Shown piece by piece: positions 41,241 through 52,484 of a stretch of 64,000 bases of DNA; position 1 is the first letter of the stretch; each line of letters starts with the position of its first letter. The translations under genes were made by a program, and so were the position numbers. The DNA is from Tenrec ecaudatus. Lineage: Eukaryota; Chordata; Mammalia; Afrosoricida; Tenrecidae. The notes beneath the pieces were generated by a model. That model saw only the letters and a list, made by a program, of their open reading frames with translations. It was not told the DNA's origin and searched no databases. The DNA lies in the NCBI RefSeq assembly GCF_050624435.1, contig NC_134535.1:125661731-125725730 (forward strand). Direction: 5' to 3'.

Positions 41241-42125
41241 CACTAATTCACAGCTTTTGTGCCCTGTGCCACATGTGGTTCAAATCCTTCCATATGGAGC
41301 TTTTAAAGTGAGAGAAGGGTATTTGCTGAGAACCAAAAGTGAGATGGATAATTTGTATCAAACTGTTTTCATTTCCAAACTGTAACGTGAGTCATCCTAT
41401 TTATTTAGAGCTTTGGTCAAGGTCAGAAAAGATTGTGCCAGTGGACTAGTTAGTATATATTAAAATAAAGGGTCAGAAGAGGAACTGTTGAAAAAGAGAA
41501 CTCAGGAGAAAATGGGCACCCCAGTTCTAGTTTCTAAAAACTGATTACCATGAACAGACTGCTGTTTTATAAAACGGGGGTTAATGTCATCACTAACGTG
41601 TAGGGTGTCCCCTGACTGTAATCCAGGAGCAGGTAGTTTCTCCCTCAGTGAAATGTCTGTACTGGCCATTTCCTCTAAATGCAGAAAGCTCTCTGAGATG
41701 TGAGGGAAGAGAAGAAAATCAGACTTGTACTTGATCTCCACAAGGGCTCAGGATCTGGGACATTCCTGAAGCTCCACTTAGCTGGAAGTGACAGGAAGAG
41801 GAAGTCTCCTGTATAAAGTCCAATGTCACCGTACTTGTGATTCACCAGGGATTGGTTATCTTTCTAACCCCAATTTCCCGTTACCTAGCTTCTTATTGTT
41901 GCTCTTAGGCACTTCTCTGTAGCTATGACATTTTGGTTACTTGGGTTCAATCACACAGGAGACCTAGGTTTAGGTCAATGAAAACATAATTACTTGGGTC
42001 TGTGGGCTGAGGAGAACAATCCTAGAGCCATGAAATTGATCCAACCAGCTGAGCCAGAAGCCTGGGCTATAGGGAGAAATGCTATAATTATTCTTTTTTT
42101 TTCCCAATAAGACCATTGTATTGGT
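41241..42125. other. Repeat-poor stretch with ETS-like sites
   Basis: No known repeat from about 41,250 to 42,100. Contains three GGAAG motifs in 41,784-41,804 followed by TATAAAG at 41,812. This could be regulatory for the gene starting at 43.2 kb. Confidence 0.3.
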
Positions 42126-42129
42126 GGCT

Positions 42130-43035
42130 CTAATACTTCTTTTTTTTTAAAACATTTTATTAGGGGTTCATACAACTCTTATCACAGTCCATACATATAC
42201 ATACATCAATTGTATAAAGCACATCTGTACATTCTTTGCCCTAATCATTTTCTTTTTTTTTCTCCTCTACTTCTTATAACAATCAAGACATCAATTGTAT
42301 CCAGCATATTTGTATATATGTTGTCATCATTAATTCATTATTTTCTAAACATTTACTTTCTATTTGAGCCCTTGGTATCTAATCCAATTTTCTTTCTTTC
42401 TTTTAGATTTTTTGGGGGTCTTGGTTATTTTCTTTTTTTGTTGTTGTTTGTTTTAAAGAATCATTTTATTAAGGACTCATACAACTTTTATCACAATCCA
42501 TACATACATCAATTGTGTAAAGCACATTTGTACATTCATTGCCCTCATCATTCTCAAAACATATGCTCTCTACTTAAGCCCTTGGCATTAGCTCCCCCTT
42601 TCCCCCGCCCTCTCTCCTCCACCCTCACTCATGAACCCCTGAAAATTTATAAATCATTATTTTTCATATTTTGCGCTGTCCGATTCCGATGTCTCCCTTC
42701 ACCCACTTTTCTGTTGTCTGTCTCCCAGGGAGGAGGTTATATGTAGATCCTTATAATGGGTTCCCCCTTTCCAACCCACCCTACCTCCACCCTGCGAGTA
42801 TCGCCACTCACAGTACTGGTCCTAAAGGGATCATCCGCCCTGGATTCCCTGTGTTTACAGTTCCTATCTGTACCAGTGTACATCCTCTGGTCTAGCCAGA
42901 TTTGTAAGGTACAATTGGGATCAGGATAGTGGGGATGGGGTGGGAGGAAGCATTTAGGAGCTAGAGGAAAGTTGTATGTTTCATCATTGCTACACTGCAC
43001 CCTGACTGACTCATATCTTTTCTCTATCAGCCTCA
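42130..43035 (-). mobile_element. Two L1 3' ends, reverse, nested
   Basis: A first 3' end begins at about 42,150 (TTTTATTAGGGGTTCATACA) and a second at about 42,460 (CATTTTATTAAGGACTCATA). The latter continues to about 43,035 through TTTATAAATCATTATTTTTC and CATCCTCTGGTCTAGCCAGA. Confidence 0.8.
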
Positions 43036-43214
43036 AGAACAGAATGACACCCAACATCATGAAGTTTTTGCATCTCATATAAGGAAATATTTCAGACTCG
43101 GCATCTAATTGGTGTTTTCATTTCATAAAGCTACTGTTACATGCCCTTGATGGCAATGCAGATGTTTCATAGAGCTTCTATTGGTTCAGGAAGATGGTGA
43201 TGTCAGGGTTAGGC

Positions 43215-43223
43215 TATATAAAA
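43215..43223 (+). promoter_or_regulatory. TATA box of second WC1-like gene
   Basis: TATATAAAA about 90 bases before the start codon, giving a predicted start of transcription near 43,245. An inverted CCAAT (ATTGG, about 43,180) and a CRE-like TGATGTCA (about 43,198) lie just upstream. Confidence 0.55.
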
Positions 43224-43285
43224 TCCTCTCCATGCTTTACAAGCCGCGATAATAGCAGCGAGGACTCCTTTGCTACTTTGAGGAC

Positions 43286-43303
43286 ATGGAGGCAGCGACC
43301 TGA
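43286..43303 (+). CDS. Upstream ORF (MEAAT)
   Basis: Five codons and TGA in the predicted 5' UTR, four bases before the main ATG. Its context (GACATGG: G at -3 and G at +4) is stronger than that of the main start (GACATGA). Confidence 0.45.
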   Translation: MEAAT

Positions 43304-43307
43304 GGAC

Positions 43308-43392
43308 ATGAGGATCAGAATGATGATAAGTGGGCGCTCTGTTCTCCAGGGACTTATTTTTCTTCTCTTCGGGGTCTTAGCAGGTGCTCAAG
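43308..43392 (+). CDS. Signal-peptide exon of a second WC1-like gene (first exon)
   Basis: ATG at 43,308 opens a 28-residue leader: MRIRMMISGRSVLQ, then a hydrophobic core GLIFLLFGVLAGAQ, then donor GTAAGC after one base of the next codon (phase 1). Bovine WC1 starts with a comparable leader (GR...LRGLCVLLLGTMVGGQ), and its next exon is a phase-1 SRCR exon. A TATA box lies upstream, and the gene has the same orientation as the WC1-like gene ending at 20.1 kb. No SRCR exon is found in the 20.6 kb that follow, so exon 2 lies beyond the window or this is an orphan or decayed start. Leader sequences are short, so family assignment rests on pattern, phase and position. Confidence 0.65.
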
Positions 43393-45310
43393 GTAAGCCT
43401 GGCTTTACTTCCTAAAATCTGTAGCGCCCTATCAGGTTAGCTCAGGGTCCTGAGCAATAATCATTAGTGACCAGTTGATTGTGACCACTTATAGGGACTA
43501 CTAACCTCAAGGTTTGCCATTAAATTCAGAGGATCCACAGGAGAGAGTTGAGAAGATCAGCTCCACCAAAAATATACTGCCTATCTAGGGTTCCTCCGGT
43601 TGAGGATCAACACCTCGGCAGTGGGTCTAGTTGTCTGGGGGGTTAGTGAAACTTCATGACAGTGACTTGAATTTCCTCCTCGAGCGTCTCTATTTTCTGC
43701 TGTTGGCTGTGGATTGTGAGGGAGTGATAAAGTGCGTCCTCAGGTTGAACTGAGTCTGTGTTCCAACTTTCTTCCACAACATCCACAAGCCTTGAGACTC
43801 GCGGGCCATGTCTCAGTTGCCCCATAATGAACGCAGCTGAGTAACTAGCTCATGACGGGTGCCTGATTTGTACTTCTTGGTTTTACTAATATGTCTTGCT
43901 CCACTAAGGATTTGGTTTTTCTACTTTTAACCTATGACCTAATGTTTGTGTCTGCGAGGATGTATATGTATGTGCATGTGTACATATGAAAGCATGTATG
44001 TCTGAGAGAAAGAGGAATAATATGTGTGTGGAGTTTGCGGTTATGTGAAAGCAAAGTGGGAAAGCAGTCTGTGTGCCCTGTAGAAGACCATTTCTTAGGT
44101 GTGAGAACAGAACTCACACTTATCTTACGTTTTGCTGCTGTATTTGATGGCACATGTGATAGTGATGATGTGTGTGTATGGACAGACAGGGAAACCTTGC
44201 TACCTGTGAAGAAAATCCTCCCAATGTGAACTCTGGTTACGCTCCCGTGGACCCTGCACCTGCAGTCTGCGCCTGATTTGAGTTCTTTGATATCCCCGCA
44301 CAAACCCACAGCTCATGTGCATGTCTGTTTCATTGGAGTCTTTCCCCAGCACCGAGTTCTTGGCAGACCCTTATCTTCCTCCGTGTGATGTTTCCCTTCC
44401 TGCCCTTTGGGTGGATGTCCTCCAACCCCAGTGCAGAGAAAAGTAATGGCGAATATAGGTGTCCGTGGGTTCATTGATAGCAGTGATGAAGGCAGGAAAG
44501 GGATCTAGTCTTGCAGATTTCAGGATGTACCGCATATGGTCAATGTATCCCAGCCTCAGTGGGGACACTGGACCTTGTTCTCTGGCTTCCTCTTCAAAAA
44601 GAAAAACAAATACAAGAAAAGTCAATGGTGAATTGATTCACACTCATGGTGAGGCCATCGTGTCAGAGCACAGCCATGCTCAACATTGTCAACGGTGTTC
44701 TTTCCAAAGGACACACCAGGCCTTCTGTCTGTGCAGCACTGAACTGCCAGTATTTCAGTGGGCAGCCAACAGCATGAACCATGCACCACACAAAGACTTC
44801 AAGACGTCCTTTAAGGTCTGCTGTTTAGGAAGAGTCCTGTCGTTGTGAATGTCCTTCTCTGGAATTTCTCCTCAGCGGCTCCCTCAGTCCCTACATGTCT
44901 GGGGGTGTCCTGCCTCTGAGGGATTCCAAACATACATGTTTAAGTTCAAAAATACGGATGTTCAATCCTCATGGTGATAGAATCAGAAATTCATCATGTT
45001 AATCTTGGTCCTGAGCCTGTCAGTAATGTTCCCACCTCTCTATCTTTTCTCCCTGGTTCAAGCTCCTCAACTCTGAATCTTCATCTTGTTCCTCAGGTCA
45101 GCCGTTTTGAGAGATTCTAATATATACTTCCTAATTACCTTAGAGAATAATGTTCATCTGCTTTAACTTTCAATAGAAATAACTGAAAATGCTGTTTTCT
45201 TTATACTCTTTTATGAATATAATGTATCATTTATTTAAACACATTTTGACTCTATATTAAAAATATGCTCTATATTCCTATAATACACTTCAAAGATTTC
45301 TAAAATTCCA
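43393..45310 (+). other. Start of putative intron 1 of the second gene
   Basis: Mostly without recognised repeats. Contains a reverse-strand open stretch at 43,643-43,825 (60 residues ending in a charged segment with QQQKIETLEEE) of unknown origin. No SRCR exon. Confidence 0.4.
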
Positions 45311-45690
45311 GCTGCTTCACACCCTCACCAACACATGATATGGCAAATATTTTTTTCATATGGCCATTCTTTCAGGTGTATCATATTGTCATGGTTTTGT
45401 TTTGCATATCCCTGATAAGTAGACACACTCATTTTCTATTTTGGTGGTAATGGGTTCTCTCTTCTGAAATGCCAATTTATTTTGTCCTGTTTCTATTGAG
45501 TTGTCATTTCTATGTCAGCTTTTAAGAGGCTTGTGATTTTAGCTTTCAATTCTTTGTCAGATGATATGCACTGTAATTTTTCTCTCTCCCTCTTTGGCAC
45601 TGTCTTGATGGTATATTTGGTTGAAGATACATTGTTAACTATTATATAACATAGGTTTTGCTTTTTGCATCATAACTATTAGCCCTGTAT
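45310..45690 (-). mobile_element. Old L1 fragment
   Basis: Reverse-oriented diverged L1 text (CATATCCCTGATAAGTAGAC, CAATTCTTTGTCAGATGATA) matching the end of ORF2 and UTR of old mammalian L1. Confidence 0.55.
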
Positions 45691-45724
45691 ATGTTTCGCT
45701 ATGAAAACTTCACATACTACAAGA

Positions 45725-45890
45725 ATAGAGCTCAGTGGCCCATTGTGTAAGCACATGGCTGCCAATCACCAATTCGATCCCACCAGCCGCTTCCCTGGAG
45801 GAAGGGCAGCACTGTGCTTCCTTCAAGCTCACTGTCTTGTGAAGGCTAGGATGGGGTCGAGGAGTCCAGGGAGAAGGAGATTGTTTGAAA
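45725..45890 (+). repeat. AfroSINE, diverged
   Basis: Head GAGCTCAGTGGCCCATTGTG, CGATCCCACCAGCCGCTTCC middle. The tail is degenerate. Confidence 0.65.
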
Positions 45891-45894
45891 ATTG

Positions 45895-46860
45895 ATTATT
45901 ACAGTGATTATACACTCATGCTCAGCATCATTGATCTCTGGAATTATGTATGCTTTTATTCCCAATTAATAATAAATTTAGAAATGAATAAATATATATA
46001 TTTAAAAATCACAGTCTTGGAAGCACCAGGAGGGAAGTCTAATCTTCTCTAGCATCTCTTGACGTCAGAATCATTGGTAGCCGGTCCTAAGATACCACAC
46101 ATTTACTTCAACTACTTGACCTCAGAGATTTATTGTTTTAATTTTTTCATTTAGAATTTCAGTCCTTGTAAAATTGGTTTTGGCTTGTGAGATGAGAAAA
46201 ACATCATGGAATTTTTATTAATATGCCTACTTAATTAACCAAACACCAGTAACTTCAAAGATCATTATTTCCTGCATTAAATTGCAGTGAAATCATTGTC
46301 ACAAACGTGATGACTATTTGTCTGTGAACTCATTTCTGGATTCTAAAAACTGTGCTACTTACTATTTCTCTCTCTTTATACCAATATTTCACTGCCTTAA
46401 TCATTACAACCCAGTAGTACATTTGTTTATATATCTGTAATTTAAGTCATCTAATTTTGTTCTTAATTTGTTCTTGACCTTTCATATGCATGTTAGAAAA
46501 AAACTTGACAATTTCCAAAAAGGATTGATGTAAATATGTACTGGGCTGGTGTTAAATGTTTAGATTATTTTGGAATAATTAGCCTCTTCATAATCCAAAA
46601 TCCTGCAAGATACAAATATATCTTTCCTATGCTTTTCATGTCTTGTTTCATTTCTCTACCAGTATGTTAGAGTCTTACAAGTGATTTCTTGGATCTGTTC
46701 AAAGGTTTTTAAAATTTTTATGTTGCTCAAGACCAATTTCTATGAGACGAAGATCATACCTGCTTCCTTCCATCCTCCACATATCCCACCCAAAGCACTC
46801 TGTGCTCCTCAGTTAAGTTTAAAAAAAATAAACATTATAATGATCACACAAAATCACTGA
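45895..46860. other. Putative intron 1, AT-rich
   Basis: AT-rich sequence, possibly old L1 in parts (46,290-46,750). No coding signal. Confidence 0.35.
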
Positions 46861-47062
46861 CTATGTTACTGATTATGAGTTTTATTAAGGATGTTAGCGG
46901 GTCACAAATGCTCAGCATTCAATTATTGTGACAAATAGTCTTTCTCAGTCATGCCTCTAAGCAGGGCTCTCTGGTTTCACAGCCCACTGGCATCTGCTCT
47001 TCTCCAGCAGTCTTACAAAGTTCCTTTAGAATTTCCAACAATGTCCAAGAGCCTGCCTCTTT

Positions 47063-48389
47063 TATTAATCATTTTATTGGGGGCTCATACAATTCTTATC
47101 ACAATCCATACATACATCCATTGTGTCAAGAACATATGTACATTTGATGCCGTCATCATTCTCAAAACATTTGTCTTCTACTTGAGCTCTTAATATCTGC
47201 TGCTCATTTTACCCCCCCTCCTCACTCCCCTCTACCTCATGAACCCTTCATCATGCATATATTATTGTTATTTTGTCATATATTACACTGTCTGATGTCT
47301 CCCCCTGCTCTCTTCTCTGCTGTCCCTCCCACAGGGAGGAGGCTATATGTAGATTCCTGTAATCAGTTCCCCCTTTCTACCCTACATTCTTTCAACTCTC
47401 CAGGCATCTCCACTCTCATCATTGGTTCTGGAAGAGTCATCTGTCCTGGATTCCTTGTGTTTCCAGTTGCTATCTGTACCAATGTACATCCTTTAGTTTA
47501 GCCAGATTTTCAAGGTAGAATTGGAATCATGATAGTGCGGGGGGGGGGGGTAGTATTTAAGAACTAGAGGAAACAGTGCCTGGCTACCAAAATATATAGC
47601 GTCTGGGGTCATAGATGTTTGAAGATTAACAAGAGGCCATCTACTTGAGAAGCATCAAAGCCCACATGGAAGAAGCACACCAGCTTGGCTGACAACAAGG
47701 TGTAGAAGAGACCAGTTATCAGACATCAAAGAACTAAACACCATATCAGTGGGTGTCCACCTTCCTGACACAACCACTGAAGACAAAAATGTGCATAAGC
47801 AAATGTGGTGAAGAAAGCTAACTGTGCCCAGCTATCAAATGATATAGCATCTGCGGTCTTAAAGGCTTGAAGATAAACAAGTGGCCATCTAGCTGAGAAG
47901 CATCAAAGCCCACATGGAAGAAGCAAATGAATCTGTCTGACCACAAAGTGCAGAAGGGGCCAGTTATCAGAAATCAAAGAGCTAAAAACCATATCAGTGG
48001 GTGCCCACCTCCCTGATATGATCAATGAAGACAAACGTGTGCATAAGAAAATGTGGTGAAGAAAGCTGATGGTGCCCAGCTATCAAAATATATAGCATCT
48101 GGTGTCTAACAGGCTCGAAGATAAACAAGTGGCCATATAGCTCAGAATCAACAAAACACACATGGAAGAAACACACCAGCCTGTGTGACCATGAGCTGTG
48201 GAAGGGACCAGGTATAAAGCATCAAGGAACAAAAAATACTATCTTTGAAAAGGTGGGTGAGTGCAGAGTGGAGACTCAAAGCCCAATTTTAGCCAACCGG
48301 ACACCCCTTCCTGAGGGGTTGTGGGGAGGAGATGAACCAGGCAGGGTACAGGGTAGCAACGATGAAACATATAACTTTCCTCTAGGGCA
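47063..48389. mobile_element. L1 insertion with tandemly repeated UTR
   Basis: Reverse L1 3' end from 47,063 to about 47,575, then + oriented UTR. Flanked by TGCCTCTTT at 47,054-47,062 and 48,390-48,398. The + part holds three tandem copies of a unit of about 247 bp. Confidence 0.8.
47577..48240 (+). repeat. Tandem repeat of L1 UTR unit (3 copies)
   Basis: Units begin at about 47,577, 47,826 and 48,072 with TGCC[TC][GA]GCTA[TC]CAAA and share AAGCCCACATGGAAGAAGCA-like cores. The third is partial. Confidence 0.8.
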
Positions 48390-48904
48390 TGCCTCTTTAC
48401 CAAATGACTCAGCCCAAGGTGTTTAGCTCTAAATCTCAGAGTCATTAAACCTAGCTCCCCCAATTAAGTATCTGGAAGCACCCAGCTCCACAAAGCAGCC
48501 TCATCCTTAATGGCACTTGGCTTTGTTCTCTCCCTGGGCTAGAAGTCCTACACACTGGCGCATGCTCTGACTGTTGGTTGTGCTGCTGCTGCTCATCTGC
48601 CACTCTTCTGGTTTCAAAGCTCAACTCTGGATGCAGGAGGCTCACAGCACAGGGACAAGCTCCCCTCCTGGCTCTTCGCTCTTGCAGACAGTGTAATCCT
48701 TCTCGCCTGTGTCTGAGGTCATTCATTTTATATGCAACAGGATGGAAGTCACAATGAGTCCTCTTAGCAATCATTCACAGCTTCAACACATAATCCTCTC
48801 AATACCTTCCCCACATTCTCCTACTCAAATGCCTCAGGAAAAAATCTTGTGATGGAAGTTACAGAGACTGCGACTCAAAACAAAACAAAACAACAACAAC
48901 AACA

Positions 48905-49085
48905 AAACACTCTCAAACTGACTGCTCTAGAGTCCATGCTTACTAGCAGCAACCCTACAGAACAAGGTAGAACTGGCCTGTGGACGTCAGAGACTGTAAC
49001 TCTGCAGGAACCACTGGTGGATTCTAACTGCTGACCTTTCTGTTAGCAACCCACCATATAACCACCCCACCACCAGGGGCACCTA
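48905..49085 (-). repeat. AfroSINE
   Basis: Reverse copy following a (CAA)n stretch; head at right CCCCACCACCAGGGGCACC. Confidence 0.85.
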
Positions 49086-49089
49086 GACT

Positions 49090-50095
49090 TTGACCGGAAG
49101 AGCCATATTAAATAACTCATTGTACTACAGGCGACCCCCTAGCTCTAGCTCCTTTACCCATTGTTCTGTTCATACATGAAAGATTACTTTACCTCCTTTT
49201 AATTTTTTATTATGAGCACACCCATACCAGCTTGTAAGCAAGCCATTGCATGCGTCTATCTACCCCATTTTAGGTATTCAATTTCAAAATTTCCCATCCC
49301 TATCAATCCAAGTCTCTGAGGGAAAAAATGGTTCTTGATGGGAAGAATCTACATTTCTGGTTCGAGCTTTGAATACTGGTATCCATAATCAATATTTAGA
49401 CCAGAGCAAGTCATCGCATTTCAGCAGTTTACACTAGTTCATGGTGTCAAACATCTTTCCCTCTACATTTGTTTGAATTCTGCACATCTCAGTCTTAGGC
49501 ATTCAGCTTCAAGTATGGAACTCCACACATAACTCCTTGCTGCTAAGAGTATTTGGCCGCTTCTCACTCTCCCTCAGCTTTGGACTCGTGGGTTATGTCA
49601 TGAGTATAAATTCAGGAGTTCACACAAACCCATGCCTTCAGACCAGTCAAGGCTCACTTCTGCAAACCAAGTAAATGTGTGCCAAGGAAAATGTCCTAAC
49701 TCAGTCTATCTGTTGATGGCTGCATCTCCCCCACTAGCACTCATCAACTGTACCTGAATGGTTGCCACAATGACAGTAATAGGGTGTTCTGCTCACTGGT
49801 TCCCTTTAAGCTTCAGGCCTATAAGAGGGCCTTCAATGATGGACATAGACGTACCTGCACTGATGCACCCAAAGACAAACTGCTTGCTCAAAATTAAAAG
49901 CTAAATGCTATTTTATTTTAAATAAAGAGAAGTTTCAGAACTGTCAGTCTTGTGCAGATATGAAAATGACCTCACTAACATCATGGACTACTGAAAGAAA
50001 TTCTATTACTCCAAAGAAATGACTCCATTTTCTCCATATCGCAAGGTGGGAGCATGTTAGATCATGATGGAAAATTTTATAGTACAATGTTCTAG
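49090..50095. other. Putative intron 1, no recognised element
   Basis: About 1 kb of sequence without a repeat or exon that I can name. Confidence 0.35.
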
Positions 50096-50099
50096 AATG

Positions 50100-51530
50100 A
50101 GACTTTTACAATCAAATGTGACATATTTTAAGCACACCTAAAAAGTTTTAAAATGCTCATAGAAGCTGCAAAGTATGAAAAAATGTGAATGAATTTCGAA
50201 TTTTTGCACCAAAATAAATGTGTACTAAGTAGTTTGTGTCATGAAGAAAGGATAAGAAGTAGCATGGAAAGGACCCCCATATTAGAGCAACATGAATTCT
50301 GCTAAAGGTGAGTGAGGAACAGACGTCTAATTTGTGGTGAAGCTTGAGTAAATGAATCATGACGTCATTCTTTAAAGAAATATTATGAGCACAACGCTCC
50401 AAAGAATTCAGCAGTCTACAAATGGATGACTTCTTTAAAGAGAAGACTCGACAATGTTAAAGATGAACCCACAATGACAGCTCATCCACATCAATTTGCT
50501 AAGAAACAATCTTGTTCTTGCCCTAATTGACAGGATGAGTGATTAATGGCAGAAGCAATAGCCCTACTACAGGCATCTCATATGGTTTAACGGAAACATT
50601 CCTGACTGAAAAATTAAAGATGAGCAAAGTTTATACTTCAGGAGAACGCGGCAGATAAGAACAAGTTTCAATGGAAACTTTAAACAAGTGGGATCAATAT
50701 CCGGAAGAATTTCTTCAAACAATTGTAACAGGGATGAAGTCTGGCTAAGCCAGTAGAATGCTGATGGCAAAGCACTACCAAAGGAGTGGCTACCAAGAAT
50801 CAGAATCCTCCAGCCACATCAAAAGTGGATCAGTCAATATCCAATGTCAAGGCAACAATTCCTGGGATGCTTAGGGCATGTTCCTCGTTGACATTTTGAG
50901 GGTCCAAAATCATTCGTGAATTATGAGAATGTTTTCCAAAACTTTATCAGAAAAATACCCAGGAAAAGTACACCAGAGTCCCCTCCCATCACAAATAGGC
51001 ATTCCTCTCATCAAAAAACGTTTTGATGAGAAATCAGTAAGTATCCACCAAGTAGTGGTTCTCAACCTTCCTTAAACAGTTTAATACAGTTAATACATTT
51101 CCTCATGTTATCATGACCATGAAACATAAAATTATTTTTGTTGCCATTTAATAACTGTAACTTTGCTACTGTTATGAATCAGGTGACCCCTGTGAAAGGG
51201 TCATTCGACCCCCAAAGGGGTCATGACCTACAGGTTGAGAACTGCTGCCCTAGCAAGCACCAATGTGGCGCTTTCTGATTTCCTTTTATCCTTCATCTTA
51301 AAAAATCTTGAAAGGGCCCCTATTTTGCTTCAGACAACAATGTAGAAAAATATTGTATTGACATGGTTAAATCCCCAGGATATCTTTAGGGATAAACGGA
51401 ATGTTTTGTATCATCACATAGAAAATTGTCCTCACCTTTGTGGTGCTTATGTTGAAAGACAAGTTAATAGTTTTTATTTTGTAACCCCGTTTTTCCTCAA
51501 AATTTTTTGAAGACCACCACTACCTGTATG
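50100..51530 (+). mobile_element. Mariner transposon (second lineage), split by hAT element
   Basis: Decayed transposase: blocks TGLKREWK-like regions are lost, but GNRDEVWL near 50,730 and SHHK-RHSSHQ near 50,990 parallel the 28.9-kb copy. The 3' end at 51,470-51,530 matches 33,478-33,550. The hAT element sits at 51,053-51,247. Confidence 0.7.
51053..51247 (-). mobile_element. hAT MITE (SPIN/URR1-like)
   Basis: Ends TAGTGGTTCTCAACC and GGTTGAGAACTGCTG. Internal GTCATTCGACCCCCAAAGGG reads in the reverse of the 37.9-kb copy. It lies inside a mariner. Confidence 0.85.
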
Positions 51531-51559
51531 CTTTGTCTTTATTAAAACCAAACACACTG

Positions 51560-51745
51560 CCACTGACTTTATTCTAACTCACAGTGCCCCCATAGCACAG
51601 AAAAGACCTGTCCCTGGGGTTTCTGAGCTTGTCAATCTTCTGGGAGTAGAAAGCTCATCTTTCTCTTGGGAAGCAGCTGGTGGTTGTACATTACTAGCCT
51701 TGCTTTATCAGCCCAACTTGTGACCAACTCTGACACCAGGGTCCC
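51560..51745 (-). repeat. AfroSINE
   Basis: Reverse copy, tail CACTGCCACTGACTTTATTC at left, head GACACCAGGGTCCCC at right, just after the mariner end. Confidence 0.8.
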
Positions 51746-51749
51746 CTTG

Positions 51750-52480
51750 TCTGTCTTATAAACTTATAATAGATAATTATTATCTTATACTTCACTTTTT
51801 CTTTAATTTTTGGTGAAGATATGAATATAGAGGGCGAAACATACACCAATTACACATTTTCTGCCTGTAAAACTCAGTGATATTGCTAATTTTTTTTCAA
51901 TTGTGCCACTATTCTTTTCCCAAATTATTTCATCTCTAGTAGCACAAATTTACTGCCTTTTGATTTTCTCACTTAACCTTTCCAGTTGCTGTTGTCAATG
52001 TGATCACATATAGACAAACCTTTAAAAGAATATGCTGTTGAAAGCAAACTTTGTCTTCTAATTTAGTTCATCTATTGTTTGGTTTAAAGATGGCTTCGAG
52101 GAACAGTTTCAGTTTAAGATTTAAAGTAGAAAGGTTGACAGAGAACAATAGTGTCACAGCTTCAGTTGATCATTCAGCCTCCAGAATGAATGGAGTCCAT
52201 GAGGCTCTGAAGTTCTATTTTATACATTTCCCATTTTGCTCAGGATTCATCAAAGAAATCTTTTAACAAGATGGACAGTGATGGTAGTCAGGCATAATTT
52301 ACTTCATCCGGTCTCATGACAAATGAGGCAGTTTTTCATGCCAGAAATTAAACACCCATTCCAGTTCCTTCTGGGATCGTTGACTTTTATCTTTCCTTTG
52401 CTACTCCAACCAAATAGAAACCATTTTTTATTTGCCTTGGATGATAATTTTCAAGCTTTGTTTTGGTGTCTTGTTTTTTG
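51750..52480. other. Putative intron 1
   Basis: AT-rich and without a recognised element. 52,380-52,480 may be diverged L1. Confidence 0.3.
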
Positions 52481-52484
52481 GGCA

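Larger units (their letters stand above)
46862..48838 (-). mobile_element. Probable LTR, reverse, split by an L1
   Basis: Left part 46,862-47,062 and right part 48,390-48,838 are one element. On the minus strand it has GCATATAAAATGAATG (TATA, about 48,728) and, after the insertion, CTTAATAAAACTC (poly(A) signal, about 46,880). Length without the insertion is about 650 bp. No internal retroviral genes. The family is not identified. Confidence 0.5.

Noticed and set aside
42210-42746. 178-codon frame, Phe/Leu/Pro-rich
   Set aside because: Reverse L1 3' UTR; near-identical short frames appear at every reverse L1 end in the window.
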